Assembly (NCBI GenBank): GCA_022606425.2
Contig: JAHDVF020000992.1
Span: 186,001 to 250,000 of the forward strand
Direction: 5' to 3'
Length of the DNA stretch: 64,000 bases
DNA from: Lepidostoma basale
Lineage: Eukaryota > Arthropoda > Insecta > Trichoptera > Lepidostomatidae
Each line of letters opens with the position of its first letter. The first letter of the stretch is position 1. The position numbers and the translations under genes were made by a program. This document shows, piece after piece, positions 21,236 to 31,084 of this stretch. Below the pieces are notes generated by a model. It worked only from the letters and a program-made list of their open reading frames with translations, did not search any database and was not told where the DNA came from.

Positions 21236-21592
21236 CACCGAAATAATTTTTAAAACCTTACAATTATTAAATCTGAACTAACATTATTTTCTTTTTTCTT
21301 TTTTTTTACTCCCATAGGATTCCGAAGAGTTGAGCATCACTTGCTCGCTGGACCGACGATACTGGAATAGTTGCTGGACGAGGATGGATGATAATGGCGA
21401 TGGATAGGAACAGGGGCATGATTTGGGTAAGAGCTGATATGCTGCATGATTCAGCAGTGGAGCTGATAAATCAAGTAAGTAAACTTCCATAAAATGTATT
21501 AAAACTTATATAAAATGCATGTTTTCATTAATATTAAATATTTGGTATGGAGTTTTAGATCATTGTTCAAGAAACTAAACATCCATTTATAT
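21236..21592. other. Unassigned DNA
   Basis: A moderately GC-rich stretch at 21310-21480 looks unlike the surroundings (CGCTGGACCGACGATAC, GATGGATAGGAACAGGGGC) and is followed by GTAAGT at 21475. No family recognised and no long frame. Confidence 0.35.
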
Positions 21593-21947
21593 CAATGATT
21601 CACAAACCGGTCTATATATTATAGACTCCCAGGGGTCAACGACAACTTGCAAGGGGTCTACGATAATTGTAAAAAAAATTGGGGGTCCATGAGATGTAAA
21701 TGGGGGTCAAAGAGATGGTTCAACTAAATTGCAGCGGAATATTGAAACTTTTTTTTAGCTCATTCGGCAAAGATCGGACTTTTGATTTTCCCAAATGAGC
21801 TAAAAAAAAGGTCGACAACGAATTCCGTTTTTTTTGTTTCGGATTTCTTTTGACCTGAAAAAAATCTATTTTATGAAAGCAGGGGGTTTACACAAAATAT
21901 AAGAAATAGGCAAGGGATGTACGGGACAAAAAAATTGGGAACCTCTG
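21593..21947. mobile_element. hAT-like non-autonomous element, 355 bp
   Basis: The left end CAATGATTCACAA and the right end (reversed) CAGAGGTTCCCAA agree at 10 of 13 bases. The flanks ATTTATAT (21585-21592) and ATTTACAT (21948-21955) agree at 7 of 8. The interior has a hairpin at 21749-21810 built on TTTTTTTTAGCTCATT and its complement. Confidence 0.65.
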
Positions 21948-22056
21948 ATTTACATGTTAAAAATATTGTTAATTGGTTTCACGTTACATAAAAATGTGGA
22001 GTTATTTTATGTATGTTTCCAAATTTTCACCATTCACGCTAATGTAGCAGACTGTC

Positions 22057-22755
22057 ATGATTTTTTTCTTTTTCATTTTTTTTAATTTGGAGCAAATGAA
22101 TCAGTTCGTGTATTTGGGGAGTATGTTTATAAAATATGGGCGAGTGGAGAGGGATATTGAAAGAAGGGTTGGGGTAGGCAACAAAGTGAATAGTGCACTT
22201 AAAGTTGTCATCGCATACAAAAACCTATCCAAAAATGCTAGAATGGCAGCGCACAATGGTTTTCTTCTACCACAGTTTCAGTTTCATCCTTCTTTTGCCA
22301 GTTTCCGCCAGCTTCGTTTCCACACTATTGTGTGGAAGCGAAGCATAAAACTGGCAAAAGAAGAATGAAAGTGGAATAAATGGAGTAGAAATGACATCTC
22401 TTAGACGAATGTGTAATGCTCTATGTATGATAGAGTGTCGAATGAAAATATAAGAAGTGAATACGGTGCGAATGATGGTGTTATGAACAAAATAATGAAA
22501 GGATCATTAAGATGGTTTGGATACATGGAAAGAATGAATAAAGAAAGAATGGTTATAAAACATATATGTAAACGATGTAAATGGAACTAAAAATAGAGGA
22601 AGACTGAGGAAAACGTGGCAAGATCAAATAAATCAAATATTGAACGATATATGAATGTTGAGGAAGCGAGAGAAATATGTCAGGAAAGAAAAAAGTGGCA
22701 GTCCATTCTTTGTGTCTACCCCTTCGGAGAGACAGCGTGATGGTTAGTTAGTTAG
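22057..22755 (+). pseudogene. RTE-A LINE fragment with internal snap-back
   Basis: Starts upstream of most copies: EQMNQFVYLGSMF, RVERDIERRVGVGNKVNSAL, KNARMAAHNG. At about 22270-22375 a segment coding SEAWxWQKKDES is present in both orientations as a hairpin. It then continues with RSECGANDGVMNKIMKGSLR, WFGYMERMNKERMV, a frameshift, the NVEEAREICQER end and the GTTAGTTAGTTAGTT tail. Confidence 0.85.
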
Positions 22756-23023
22756 TTAGTTTTTATGTATAACAATCGCTGCTCATACGTTGATTTAAAT
22801 GATTTAGGCGGTCAAAATTATTTACGGTGTATTTTTACTTCAAATCATAAATATTATCGTAAAAAATTGTCCTTAGCAAAATATATATTTTTTCCCAGCC
22901 AAAAATATAAAAAATACTAAATCTCGAAGAAAAAAAATTTTTAATCACAAATTTTACAAACAAAAAAAATCTGGCAACAGATTAATAATTTAGGTGCAAA
23001 TAAGTATTTTAGATCTGTTTATA
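22756..23023. other. Unassigned A/T-rich DNA
   Basis: No features seen. Confidence 0.4.
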
Positions 23024-23212
23024 TTATACATTTATGGACAAATCTTGATCCATGTCTGAAATATCGGATTCGGTATTCGGGTCAGCTGGTAGTAACATAT
23101 TAATTGTTTCAGAGCAAAATGAACCTGGTTTGATCGAATGTTTTGTGTGTTTCATGCTACTTAATAGTGTGTCTGAACTCAATAATAATCTGTTATCGCG
23201 CTGTTTGTTACC
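23024..23212 (-). CDS. Possible terminal exon, unknown protein (weak)
   Basis: A minus-strand frame of 62 codons plus TAA reads GNKQRDNRLLLSSDTLLSSM, then IKPGSFCSETINMLLPADPN and TESDISDMDQDLSINV. The mixed, acidic, Ser/Asp-rich composition looks like protein, unlike nearby shadows. TTTATTTAG directly precedes it and could be a splice acceptor. I see no upstream exon and no good polyadenylation signal. It could equally be a transposon ORF remnant or chance. Confidence 0.25.
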   Translation of the reverse strand, partial: GNKQRDNRLLLSSDTLLSSMKHTKHSIKPGSFCSETINMLLPADPNTESDISDMDQDLSINV

Positions 23213-23726
23213 CTAAATAAATGTATTTTCACTATTATGTATAAGACTAACAATTTATAGATTTATAGAAGTATGAATAATTAAATAATAAACTGTCTAA
23301 CATTGGACACCATCCCAGTTTGTTGTGTGTCCATTATGTTGTGTAGTTTGATATTTATTGACGTTAATTTATTTAGATGACCGCAATGTTCTCAGATTTA
23401 CGCCTAACGCCCCGAGCTGAGGGGAATAATGTCGCCTATAAGATTATGCTTCTAAATTATATGTCTATGCATTATCCTACAAAAAATATCGAACACAAAA
23501 TACTAGTAGCTTATATGGAAGGAGCAGAAATATCGTATAAGTAGGTGCTTAATAACAATTTAATAATGGAAGTTTCCAGCACGTTCCCGACATGGTTGTC
23601 TGGAATATTTAGATTTATTTTTATAGGTTAAAATATTTTCATAAAATGTTTAGTCTAAATAATAAGATTGATCAGTTTTAATACTGAAACTCGCAATACA
23701 AATGTTTACATTCATAATAATTAAAT
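23213..23726. other. Unassigned DNA
   Basis: No recognised gene or repeat. Confidence 0.4.
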
Positions 23727-24130
23727 AAAACGGTGTTTTTTTTAACTACTTCCACTTTTGTCTAGTGATAATAAAAACAAAATTACCATTTTTCAAACAT
23801 CATATATATGAATATGTAAGCGATAATAAAATTATTAATCCATTGTTTTAAATTCGAACCTTCTTAAATACCTGTAATACCAATATTTAAATTCAGAAAT
23901 TTTTACATAAATATTTGAAGATTATTTTTGTATAGAATCATGTTTACCACACCTGATCTGTATGTATATAAAGGACTAAGTTTACAATAGTGTCCCCAGT
24001 CTGTCGATGCCAGTGAGCCTGGCGAAACCGGTCGCTGTCTAAATAAAGACAAAAGTGGAAGTAGTTAAAAAAACGTCGTTTTATTTAATTATTATTTAAA
24101 ATGAACCCATCAAGAGATTTCAGTAAAATC
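23727..24130. mobile_element. G-type foldback element (inverted pair)
   Basis: The left arm AATAAAACGGTG...ACTACTTCCACTTTTGTC (23727-23765) is the inverse of the right arm GACAAAAGTGGAAGTAGTTA...CGTTTTATTTAA (24048-24090). The right side carries the core CTGTCGAT, GCCAG-TGAGC-CTGGC, GAAACCGGTC at 24001-24033. The CTGANGA box is altered to CTGTCGA. Confidence 0.6.
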
Positions 24131-24239
24131 ATTTGTTTACATTCATATTTATTTTTAATGACTTTCACAAGTTCAAATATATTTTTTTTACAGATACAAA
24201 TTTATTAATTAAAATAAAACATCTGAATCTGTCGATCTG

Positions 24240-24640
24240 TTGAGTCTTCTTCTTCTTCCGGTGTCATGTCAGGTCTCTCTTCTCTTTTTTTTCTCCCAAT
24301 TTTCTTCCACGCAATCTGCCTATCTTTTCCTCGGTCTGCCTCTTGGTCTCTTTTATCGAGGCACCCATCTGGATATAATTTGTGGTGTTCTACCCTCTGG
24401 TATTCTTTTCACATATGCCAGCCCACCGTAGGCGTTGAGACTTACAGAATCTCACTACTGTTCCCTTGTTTATCAGTACTTCAAGTTCACTTCATTTTAA
24501 TTCTGTAAGTCCCATCCTCCAGTGTGGGTTCAAAAATTTTCCTCTCGAAAACTGCCAACCTGCCTTCCTTTCTCTGCGTTAGAGACCATGTCTCACAGCC
24601 GTAGGTGACTACCGGTCTTATAATATTCTTATATATTTAA
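24240..24640 (-). pseudogene. RTE-E LINE C-terminal fragment
   Basis: Minus strand: IIRPVVTYGCETWSLTQRKE, GRLAVFERKIFEPTLEDGTY, LEVLINKGTVVRFCKSQRLR, WAGICEKN, then KETKRQTEEKIGRLRGRKLG and a K/E-rich end (GAAGAAGAAGA tail). It has frameshifts. YGCETW to QRLRWAG is the usual RTE spacing. Confidence 0.75.
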
Positions 24641-25229
24641 AAAATTACAATAAATAAATAAACTATAAAACTCTATATCACCCACGACTATCAATACAAT
24701 TTCTGCTCCTGCTGTATTGCTGAAAATATGTTTGCAATCAATAATCGATCATACGGATTGACAAGACAAACTGTAGTCGTTTGTGTACGTAAGTTAGTGT
24801 TCCATTGGATTATTGTATACATTCGAGAGTCCCCTGACACAGTTTCTGTCACTGATCAAGATGTAAAGTGAGCTCGCGGTCAGTCGCTCGCCGGACAGGT
24901 CGCGGCGTCAGCCTGACCGCTGCCCGTTTGATGGATAACTCCGATTAAAAAACCGACCGCGGTGAGGCGGTCAGGCCTTTTGATTTTTTAAACTGAAGCC
25001 CCCCCTACACTGTCAGTTTGGAAATGAAAAAAAAATACGTTATTTACATTATTTTCTATATTAAACCCTTAAAAAGGATAATGAAGTTGAGAAATTCTTT
25101 GTATCCATATAAAAAAATATATAGCTGTCTTAACTCTATAGTAAAGAAAAATAAGGGTTAAGGTTTACATTCGGTTGAATAGAGATTACTCTTTGACAGC
25201 GAAATCAACGAAGGTACTAGTAAAGTTAT
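24641..25229. other. Unassigned DNA with a GC-rich island
   Basis: 24830-25010 is GC-rich with an interrupted 10-bp inverted repeat GCCTGACCGC (24911-24920) and GCGGTCAGGC (24967-24976). It could be a promoter or a repeat end; no gene recognised. Confidence 0.4.
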
Positions 25230-25270
25230 TTGTCGTCAACATTGACTAATCAATTATTAACAATTGACAA

Positions 25271-25276
25271 TGACAG

Positions 25277-25347
<71 letters not shown>

Positions 25348-25350
25348 TTA
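25271..25350 (+). repeat. (GACAAC)n hexamer array
   Basis: About 13 copies of GACAAC, adjoining the 14-bp array. Confidence 0.95.
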
Positions 25351-25375
25351 AAGATACGACAGCGACATTGAAAAT

Positions 25376-25890
25376 ACGACAACGACAATACGGCAACGAC
25401 AATACGGCAACGACAATACGGCAACGACAATACGGCAACGACAATACGGCAAAGACAATACGGCAACGACAATACGGCAATGACAATACGGCAACGACAA
25501 TACGACAACGACAATACGGCAACGACAATACGGCAACGACAATACGGCAACGACAATACGGCAACGACAATACGGCAACGACAATACGGCAACGACAATA
25601 CGGCAACGGCAATACGGCAACGGCAATACGGCAACGGCAATACGGCAACGGCAATACGGCAACGGCAATACGGCAACGGCAATACGGCAACGGCAATACG
25701 GCAACGGCAATACGGCAACGACAATACGGCAACGACAATACGGCAACCACAATACGGCAACGACAATACGGCAACGACAATACGGCAACGACAATACGGC
25801 AACGACAATACGGCAACGACAATACGGCAACGACAATACGGCAACGACAATACGGCAACGACAATACGGCAACGACAATGCGATAACGAC
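25376..25890 (+). repeat. 14-bp tandem array, about 36 copies
   Basis: The unit is AACGACAATACGGC. A central block at about 25604-25712 has eight copies of the variant AACGGCAATACGGC; scattered single variants lie near 25450, 25479, 25502 and 25745. The unit has no stop in any frame on either strand, and 14 is not a multiple of 3, so overlapping frames of about 190-220 codons appear by construction. They are not genes. Confidence 0.95.
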
Positions 25891-26609
25891 AATACGACAA
25901 CGCCAACGAGAGATGAAAACATTCACTGCAAAGCCTACAATAAGGCTTGGGCTAAGTTAATAAAAATGGACAACCACCACAAAACTCGATTATGAATATG
26001 ATTACGAAATCTTTCGAATGCATTCCATATTTCAACGTATTTTAATATTTAATTCATGATATGTTAACTCTGAATACAAACTGTACATGTATAGCGCGTT
26101 CTCGAACTTGACAATCTAACCAATGACCAGTAGCTATGGTATATCGAGAACCGAGCACTGTTCGGATGTCAATACCTTCCGTGCGCGCCAAAGACACAGA
26201 TGCGGAATGGCAATTCCGGAGATAGTGGCGTTTGATGGATCTGCTCCCGCTATCTGAACCAGCAATATTGTCAAATTCAATAAACTACCATTCCGACCAT
26301 TCCTACATAAATCAAAGTTCAACCCGTATAAATCAACCTGCATTATCTAAACATGCTATTTGCGAAGGCACTAGATTTTTTACCGTTATATTTTTAACGA
26401 ATTTATTATGAATTCGCAATAAAATAAATATGTGGGTAATTACTGCGAATACGTAATTGAAATAGTTATTTTACAGATTCTTTTTAAAATTTAAATTATT
26501 TGTTTTAAAGGGGAAAGAGTTTAAGAAGCTTGCTTGTAAGCACTAAAATTTATTAAAATTATAAAATTTAAAGCAAATGGAAATATTCACTGAAGAAAAT
26601 ATAACATTA
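25891..26609. other. Unassigned DNA with one coding-like scrap
   Basis: At 26150-26345 the plus strand has CSDVNTFRARQRHRCGMAIP followed by EIVAFDGSAPAI and a stop, which resembles a decayed LINE C-terminus; family not recognised. The rest is A/T-rich. Confidence 0.35.
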
Positions 26610-27040
26610 AATAATGAAGTTCTAGTGCCAGCCCTTATGTATGGAAATAATCTTAAAAGTAGGATCAATCTCGTAGAAATTATATCCCTAAGAAGAATGT
26701 GAGGGAAAACGATGTATGAACGACGAAAAAAGGAAAAAATGTTAGGCATATCAGGCATTCTAAGTAAAATTAAAAATGGATCACAGAGATGCTTAGGACA
26801 CTTGGAACGAATAGATAAACAAAAAAGTGTAGACAAACAGTGTGAATTAAAATGCCAAAATAAATCAAAGTCGAGGACGTCCGTGGAAAACATGGCATGA
26901 CCAAATTAATTTATCACCAAAAGGCTGCCTTAAATCTACGTGCTCTAGAGATATGTCAGGATAGAGCACTGCGGCGGTTCATTCTCTCTGCTTACCACTT
27001 TGGGGAAACGACATGATGTTTAGTTTGTTTGTTTGTATGT
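26610..27040 (+). pseudogene. RTE-A LINE fragment, strongly decayed
   Basis: Reads EVLVPALMYGNN, then after a deletion RINLVEIISLRRM, KIKNGSQRCLGHLERID, RGRPWKTWHDQIN, and the ARDMSG end (frameshifted) with GGGGAAACGACATGATG and a GTTTGTTTGTTTG tail. This tail belongs to the GTTT-tailed subgroup, like 30070-30665. Confidence 0.75.
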
Positions 27041-27539
27041 ATCAATACGACATCAATGATTTCTTAGTAATCTGAAGGTTACTTAATTGATTTCGAAATA
27101 TCTTGTATATACTTAAAACTAGAAATTAATATGCACTTAGCTGTGTCGGAATACCATGTCGCCGACACAATCTAGAAACGAAATTACCGATGTTAAACAT
27201 TCGTTAACATGTGTCGATTATCAAAGCCATTAATAGATATACTTTGAATAGTTTTATTTCAACAGCAATAACTACATATCATCAGGTAACTGTGTGCCTG
27301 TTGGCTCACATCAACCAGCCTAACAACTTTATCTTTGTACTAAATCCTAAGTGAACTTAACCCTTCATTTCATGATCAAATCTTAACGACAACAATATTT
27401 TTAGTTATTATGTAATTGTAAAATTTATTGTTTATTGAGGGTTACCGATGTTTCCTTATTGGTTTGAAACTACAAGATTTTCTCAGAAAAGTGCCAATAA
27501 ATTTAGAATTTTCCAAAGAGCTTTTTTTTTTAAATATGG
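27041..27539. other. Unassigned A/T-rich DNA
   Basis: No features seen. Confidence 0.4.
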
Positions 27540-27665
27540 CCGAGCCATAGAGGGCTCCCTCCGCTTACCCGAAGCTGTTATAGGCGCAGCAGCGCCTTTC
27601 GTCAACTTCACTCGTGCACTCCCTAGGCCCGTTCCCCGTCCATCGGGACTTACGTTAAAAAAAAA
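27540..27665 (-). repeat. R4 dispersed repeat, coding-like
   Basis: The minus strand has ARVKLTKGAAAPITASGKRR, and nucleotide similarity to 40855-40950 on the plus strand (GTAAGTCCCG, GGGCCTAGGG, CCTATAACAGCTTCGG). The shared TKGAxxPITASxKR reading suggests a protein-coding transposon segment, possibly an ORF near a LINE or LTR 5' region. Family not recognised. Confidence 0.5.
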
Positions 27666-27923
27666 ATATACGTATATTTGCAACCAAGGGCGACCCAGAC
27701 CACATTTAAGCTACGCTACTCTCCCTCATTGTCCCGCCGAACACACTTAATATTATCATCATGAATTATTATGTTTAATATTATTTATTAGTTCTTACTG
27801 TTAAAAAAAATATTAGTACTTATAACAAATAGCCTAGGTTAATTTTTAAATTGAATCATTGTATTGAATTTTAAATGCGTTTTTATATTAGTCTTTCATT
27901 GTTTAGTTTTTATTATATTTTTG

Positions 27924-27960
27924 CACCCGAAGATGGAGGTATCCTCCGAAATGTGTCATG
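27924..27960 (+). ncRNA. Hammerhead-ribozyme-like motif, A type
   Basis: CCGAAGAT, GGAGG-TAT-CCTCC perfect 5-bp hairpin, GAAATGTGTC. Helix I is damaged (CAC against ATG). Two core substitutions relative to the A consensus suggest an inactive copy. Confidence 0.4.
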
Positions 27961-28006
27961 TTTTTTTTAAATGTTTTTTTAATATTTTGTGGATTAAACA
28001 AAGTTA

Positions 28007-28330
28007 AAAAATATGTTCTGCTTAATGCTTAATAAACATAAATCTCATAAATTACATATAGAGTAATCTTAAAAAGATTAACATATGTAATCAAAATCTT
28101 CATAGATGGCACATTAAAACTGACATGTGAAATCTGGCATAGGACTTTAACATATATACAACTTCCAAAATTTGTCATGCATGGTGATAAAGAAAAAGGT
28201 AGAATGGGGATTGTTGTAATTACATAAAGCGTGCGCTTAACTCAACCAATGACAGGTCATAAGTCCTGTAAACACCTTGATCAACCATATTCAGTTTCCA
28301 ATTTGCATCTTCGTCTCTATTGAGATACAA
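28007..28330. mobile_element. R3 repeat with 13-14 bp target duplication
   Basis: Flanked by TTAAACAAAGTTA (27994-28006) and TTAAAACAAAGTTA (28331-28344), inside an A-type foldback. Shared with 42908-43178 and 47790-47945: ACAACTTCCAAAATTTGTCA, CAACCAATGACAGGTCATAA, GTCCTGTAAACRCCT, CCATATTCWGTTTCC. No ORF. The duplication length fits a retroposon (SINE-like), and the reverse strand has a weak A-box-like TGGTCGAGGCG in the other copies. Confidence 0.6.
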
Positions 28331-28365
28331 TTAAAACAAAGTTATTTTCAATTTCTTAAGTATAA

Positions 28366-28851
28366 TTATAAAAATAATTCTGTACATTTTTTAAAGATTT
28401 TTCTGTTTGCATCAAATTTGCTACATCATGAAATGGAGGGTTAACTTGGTGTTGTCAATACATTGAGTCGCTCCCAAATTGAGTTGTCATACTTGATTCT
28501 AAGTTATTCTAAAAGTTTCCCTTAATAAGCTCACGCGAGCTTTTGAGAATTTATCACTTACTAACGAGATTTGGTTTCCGGTGTTACGGGTTGCCACGAC
28601 ACGTTAAACGGCCTCGAATAAATCTTTTAAATGGCAACACCAGACTAATAAAACATTTCTCTAATTTACCTAGAGCGGAAATTGTAGTTATTTCAATATT
28701 CTGGACTGTCGTACAATAAAATATCGATTATTTATTTAAACACATGTAATTAATAGATCGTAAACTATACGCGATAGATATTATAAAGACAAAAAACTTA
28801 CAAATCCAGTAGCTTGTAGCGATAGAGAAGTATTTTATAATGCATAAAGAC
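28366..28851. other. Unassigned DNA
   Basis: No features seen. Confidence 0.4.
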
Positions 28852-28917
28852 TAACTAACTAACCGTCACGCCGCGCCGTTTACTCTGAGTAGAAAGCAGA
28901 GAGGATGGACCACCATA
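28852..28917 (-). pseudogene. RTE-A LINE 3' tip
   Basis: Only the final GTGG-CCATCCTCTCTGC to GACGGTTAGTTAGTTAGT is left, next to a SINE. Confidence 0.7.
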
Positions 28918-28998
28918 CTGACAATCACAGTGCCATCGCCGGAAATGGAACCCGGGAATTTCGATGTGGCAGTCATAGCTCTTTCCACTCTGCCACGA
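28918..28998 (-). mobile_element. tRNA-derived SINE, head portion
   Basis: The minus strand has the A-box region GTGGCAGAGTGG, the B box GGGTTCCATTTCC and the start of the body (CACTGTGATTGTCA). The promoter end is directly abutted by an RTE-F insertion. Confidence 0.7.
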
Positions 28999-29011
28999 TG
29001 GTCGTGTACAT

Positions 29012-29216
29012 ATTCTTCTTCTTATTTTTGTCCTGTCACACCTCCGTGGTGCATAGGGCCTCAAAGAACCTTCTCCACCGACTATATCGCATGCCTGATG
29101 CCTAACATCATTCCAAGTGAGGCCTAAATCCTTAACCTCGTCCTGCGGGGCTCTATCCATGTAGCTCTAGGTCTGCCTCAATTCCTCTGATGCAGGCTGG
29201 GTTCCGTCTCAGAGTG
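29012..29216 (-). pseudogene. RTE-F LINE 3' end inserted in SINE flank
   Basis: The minus strand reads ELRQT-SYMDRAPQDEVKDL, GLTWNDVRHQACDIV, then the GGVTGQ end and AAAAATAAGAAGAAGAAT. An exact 13-bp duplication TGGTCGTGTACAT lies at 28999-29011 and 29217-29229, so this is a complete 5'-truncated insertion of about 205 bp. It is closely related to 46395-47155. Confidence 0.85.
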
Positions 29217-29229
29217 TGGTCGTGTACAT

Positions 29230-29389
29230 CGTTTTATTATAAATCGACTATTGATTCTTTCATTTTTACTAATGTAAAATTCTGTATTATTTAGAAAAAT
29301 GGTTTTAAGAAAACAGAAACCGTTTAACAAAAAATATACTAAGATAATCTAATGGCTTTACTGAAATTTCCATGTGATTTTTAAATAAT
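29230..29389. other. Unassigned A/T-rich DNA
   Basis: Nothing seen. Confidence 0.4.
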
Positions 29390-29490
29390 AATTAAATAAA
29401 ACGATGTTTTTTCATAACTCCTTCCACTTTTACCTCTATTTTGACCACGGCGGGTTTCGTCTGGCTGGATGGCATCGACATTTTGCTGAT
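29390..29490 (-). mobile_element. G-type foldback half
   Basis: Minus strand: ATGTCGATGCCATCCAGCC, AGACGAAACCCGCCGTGG, AGGTAAAAGTGGAAGGAG. It shares the arm with 24048-24090; the hairpin is degraded. Confidence 0.5.
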
Positions 29491-29737
29491 AAGCGATAGT
29501 TTATATTATTATTATGTTTTAGTTTATAATTTTTAAAATCTCAAAAATGTTTTCTACAAAAAAGAGGGAAATGCATTTTTTTTTCTTCATACCAGTATAA
29601 TGTTGCGGCCCGCGTAACTTTACAAATATATCTATTGAACGTTAAGTCATTAACACTGTGGAATTCCATAGTAATATACTTAGGAAATTGAAAATAACTT
29701 TGTTTAATGCACAAAATATTTTTTAAAATATTAAAAA

Positions 29738-29778
29738 ACCCGACATGTTTCGGAGGATACCTCCATTTTCAGGTGTAA
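29738..29778 (-). ncRNA. Hammerhead-ribozyme-like motif, A type
   Basis: Minus strand: ACAC, CTGAAAAT, GGAGG-TAT-CCTCC, GAAACATGTC, GGGT. Helix II is perfect; helix I has one mismatch. G of the GA box is changed to A (CTGAAAA). Confidence 0.45.
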
Positions 29779-29994
29779 AAATATAATAAAAACTAGACAA
29801 AGAATGACTAACATAAAAACGCATTTAAAATTCGATACAATAATTTAAATTTAAAATTTAACCTGGGCTATTTATAACATTTAGCTAGTACTTATAACAA
29901 ATAGCCCAGGTTAATTTTTTAATTAAAATTATTGTATCGAATTTTAAATACGTTTTAATATTAGTCTTTCTTCGTTTAGTTTTTATTATATTTT

Positions 29995-30030
29995 TACACC
30001 CGAGGTATCCTCCGAAACATGTCGTGTTTT
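29995..30030 (+). ncRNA. Hammerhead-like motif, A type, internally deleted
   Basis: ACAC and GTGT (helix I) are both intact and so is CCTCC-GAAACATGTC, but 5 bp covering GATGG of the core/helix II strand are missing. Confidence 0.4.
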
Positions 30031-30069
30031 TCCAATATTTTGTGGATTAAACAAAGTTATTTTAATTTC

Positions 30070-30665
30070 CTAAGTATATTACAAATAAGTAACAAAGTGA
30101 ATGGAGCTTTAAAAATAGTTATTGGAAACAAGAATTTATTAATGAAAGCGAAAATGGTCGTTCACAATGGAGTTCTGGTCACAACCCTAATGTATGGAAG
30201 CGAAGCATGGAACTGGCAGAAGAAGGATGAGAGCAGAATAAATGCGGTAGAGATGAGGTCCCTAAGACGTATGTGTGGTAGAACGATATAAGACAGAATC
30301 TCAAATGCTGATATAAGAAAGGAATGTAGAGCGGAAGAAGGTATTATGAACAAAATTATGAGAGGATCGCTGCGTTGGTTCGGACATATGGAACGCATGA
30401 ATGGAGAAAGAATGGTTAAGAAAGTATACGTTAATGATGTAAATGGGGTACGAATTCGAGGCAGACCGAGGAAAACATGACATGACCAAATTAATGATAT
30501 TTTATAGGTTGGTCATGTTAGAAGTCGGAGGAATTGACGTGCGTGTATGACTCGTTGTATGAATGTGGAGGAGCTAGAGAGGTATGTCAGGAAAGAGAAG
30601 TGTGGCGGTCCATTCTCTCTGCCTACCCCTGCGGGGAAACGGGGTGATGGTTTGTTTGTTTGTTA
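30070..30665 (+). pseudogene. RTE-A LINE fragment, GTTT-tailed subgroup
   Basis: Reads SNKVNGALKIVIGNKN, AKMVVHNGVLVTTLMYGSEA, WNWQKKDESRINAVEMRSLR, RMCGRTI and a stop at 30289. It continues in frame DRISNADIRKECRAEEGI, SLRWFGHMERMNGERMVKK, GRPRKT then a second stop, HDQIND, and the CMNVEELERYVRKEK end (frameshifted). The tail is (GTTT)n. Closest relative in the window: 63468-64000. Confidence 0.9.
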
Positions 30666-31084
30666 TTACAAATATATGTATGTGGCCCGAAGAAAAAAAA
30701 GGTTGATTGGTCCAAACCATCTAAATGATTCTTACATTAGAAGTGTATACACAGTTCAATACGCCGTATTCCCGAAATAGAACACCAATAGCAAAATCAA
30801 TGTTCAATAATAATTTCTTCTAATTCAAAATGGACATGTTCGCCTCCTACCTCCATCAGATAAAAAATATAACATGGATATCAGACTACCAATTCCAACG
30901 AGCGATTAATAATATTACTTTCGAGTTATCCACAATCAATAAAAGTAATTAGATGCGTCCCCACGCGTTTATGAAAGCATACATTTTTTGCAATGTACTA
31001 ATGATGGGATGAATGCAAATAAATCATTCGATTTATTCATCAATTTTTAGAATAAACTCGAGAAAAACTTAATCGAAAACAACT
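30666..31084. other. Unassigned DNA
   Basis: No features seen. Confidence 0.4.

Larger units (their letters stand above)
27780..28365 (+). mobile_element. A-type foldback half, split by R3 repeat
   Basis: The A-type arm (ATAGCCTAGGTTAATTTTT, GAATTTTAAATGCGTTTTTA, TTAGTTTTTATTATATTTTT) leads to the core at 27924-27960 and then ATTTTGTGGATTAAACAAAG. Its outer end continues after the R3 insertion at 28331 (AAAGTTATTTTCAATTTCTT). Confidence 0.7.
29646..30068. mobile_element. A-type foldback element (inverted pair)
   Basis: The terminal box CATTAACACTGTGGAATTCC (29649) is followed by the arm GAAATTGAAAATAACTTTG and a minus-strand core (29738-29778). The centre is a long inverted repeat around 29885, then a plus-strand core (29995-30030) and the mirror arm CAAAGTTATTTTAATTTCC. 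An RTE-A copy begins immediately after the right end. Confidence 0.75.

Noticed and set aside
25230..25995. Open frames of up to 221 codons on both strands
   Set aside because: Produced by a stop-free 14-bp tandem repeat; repeat composition only, several overlapping frames open at once.
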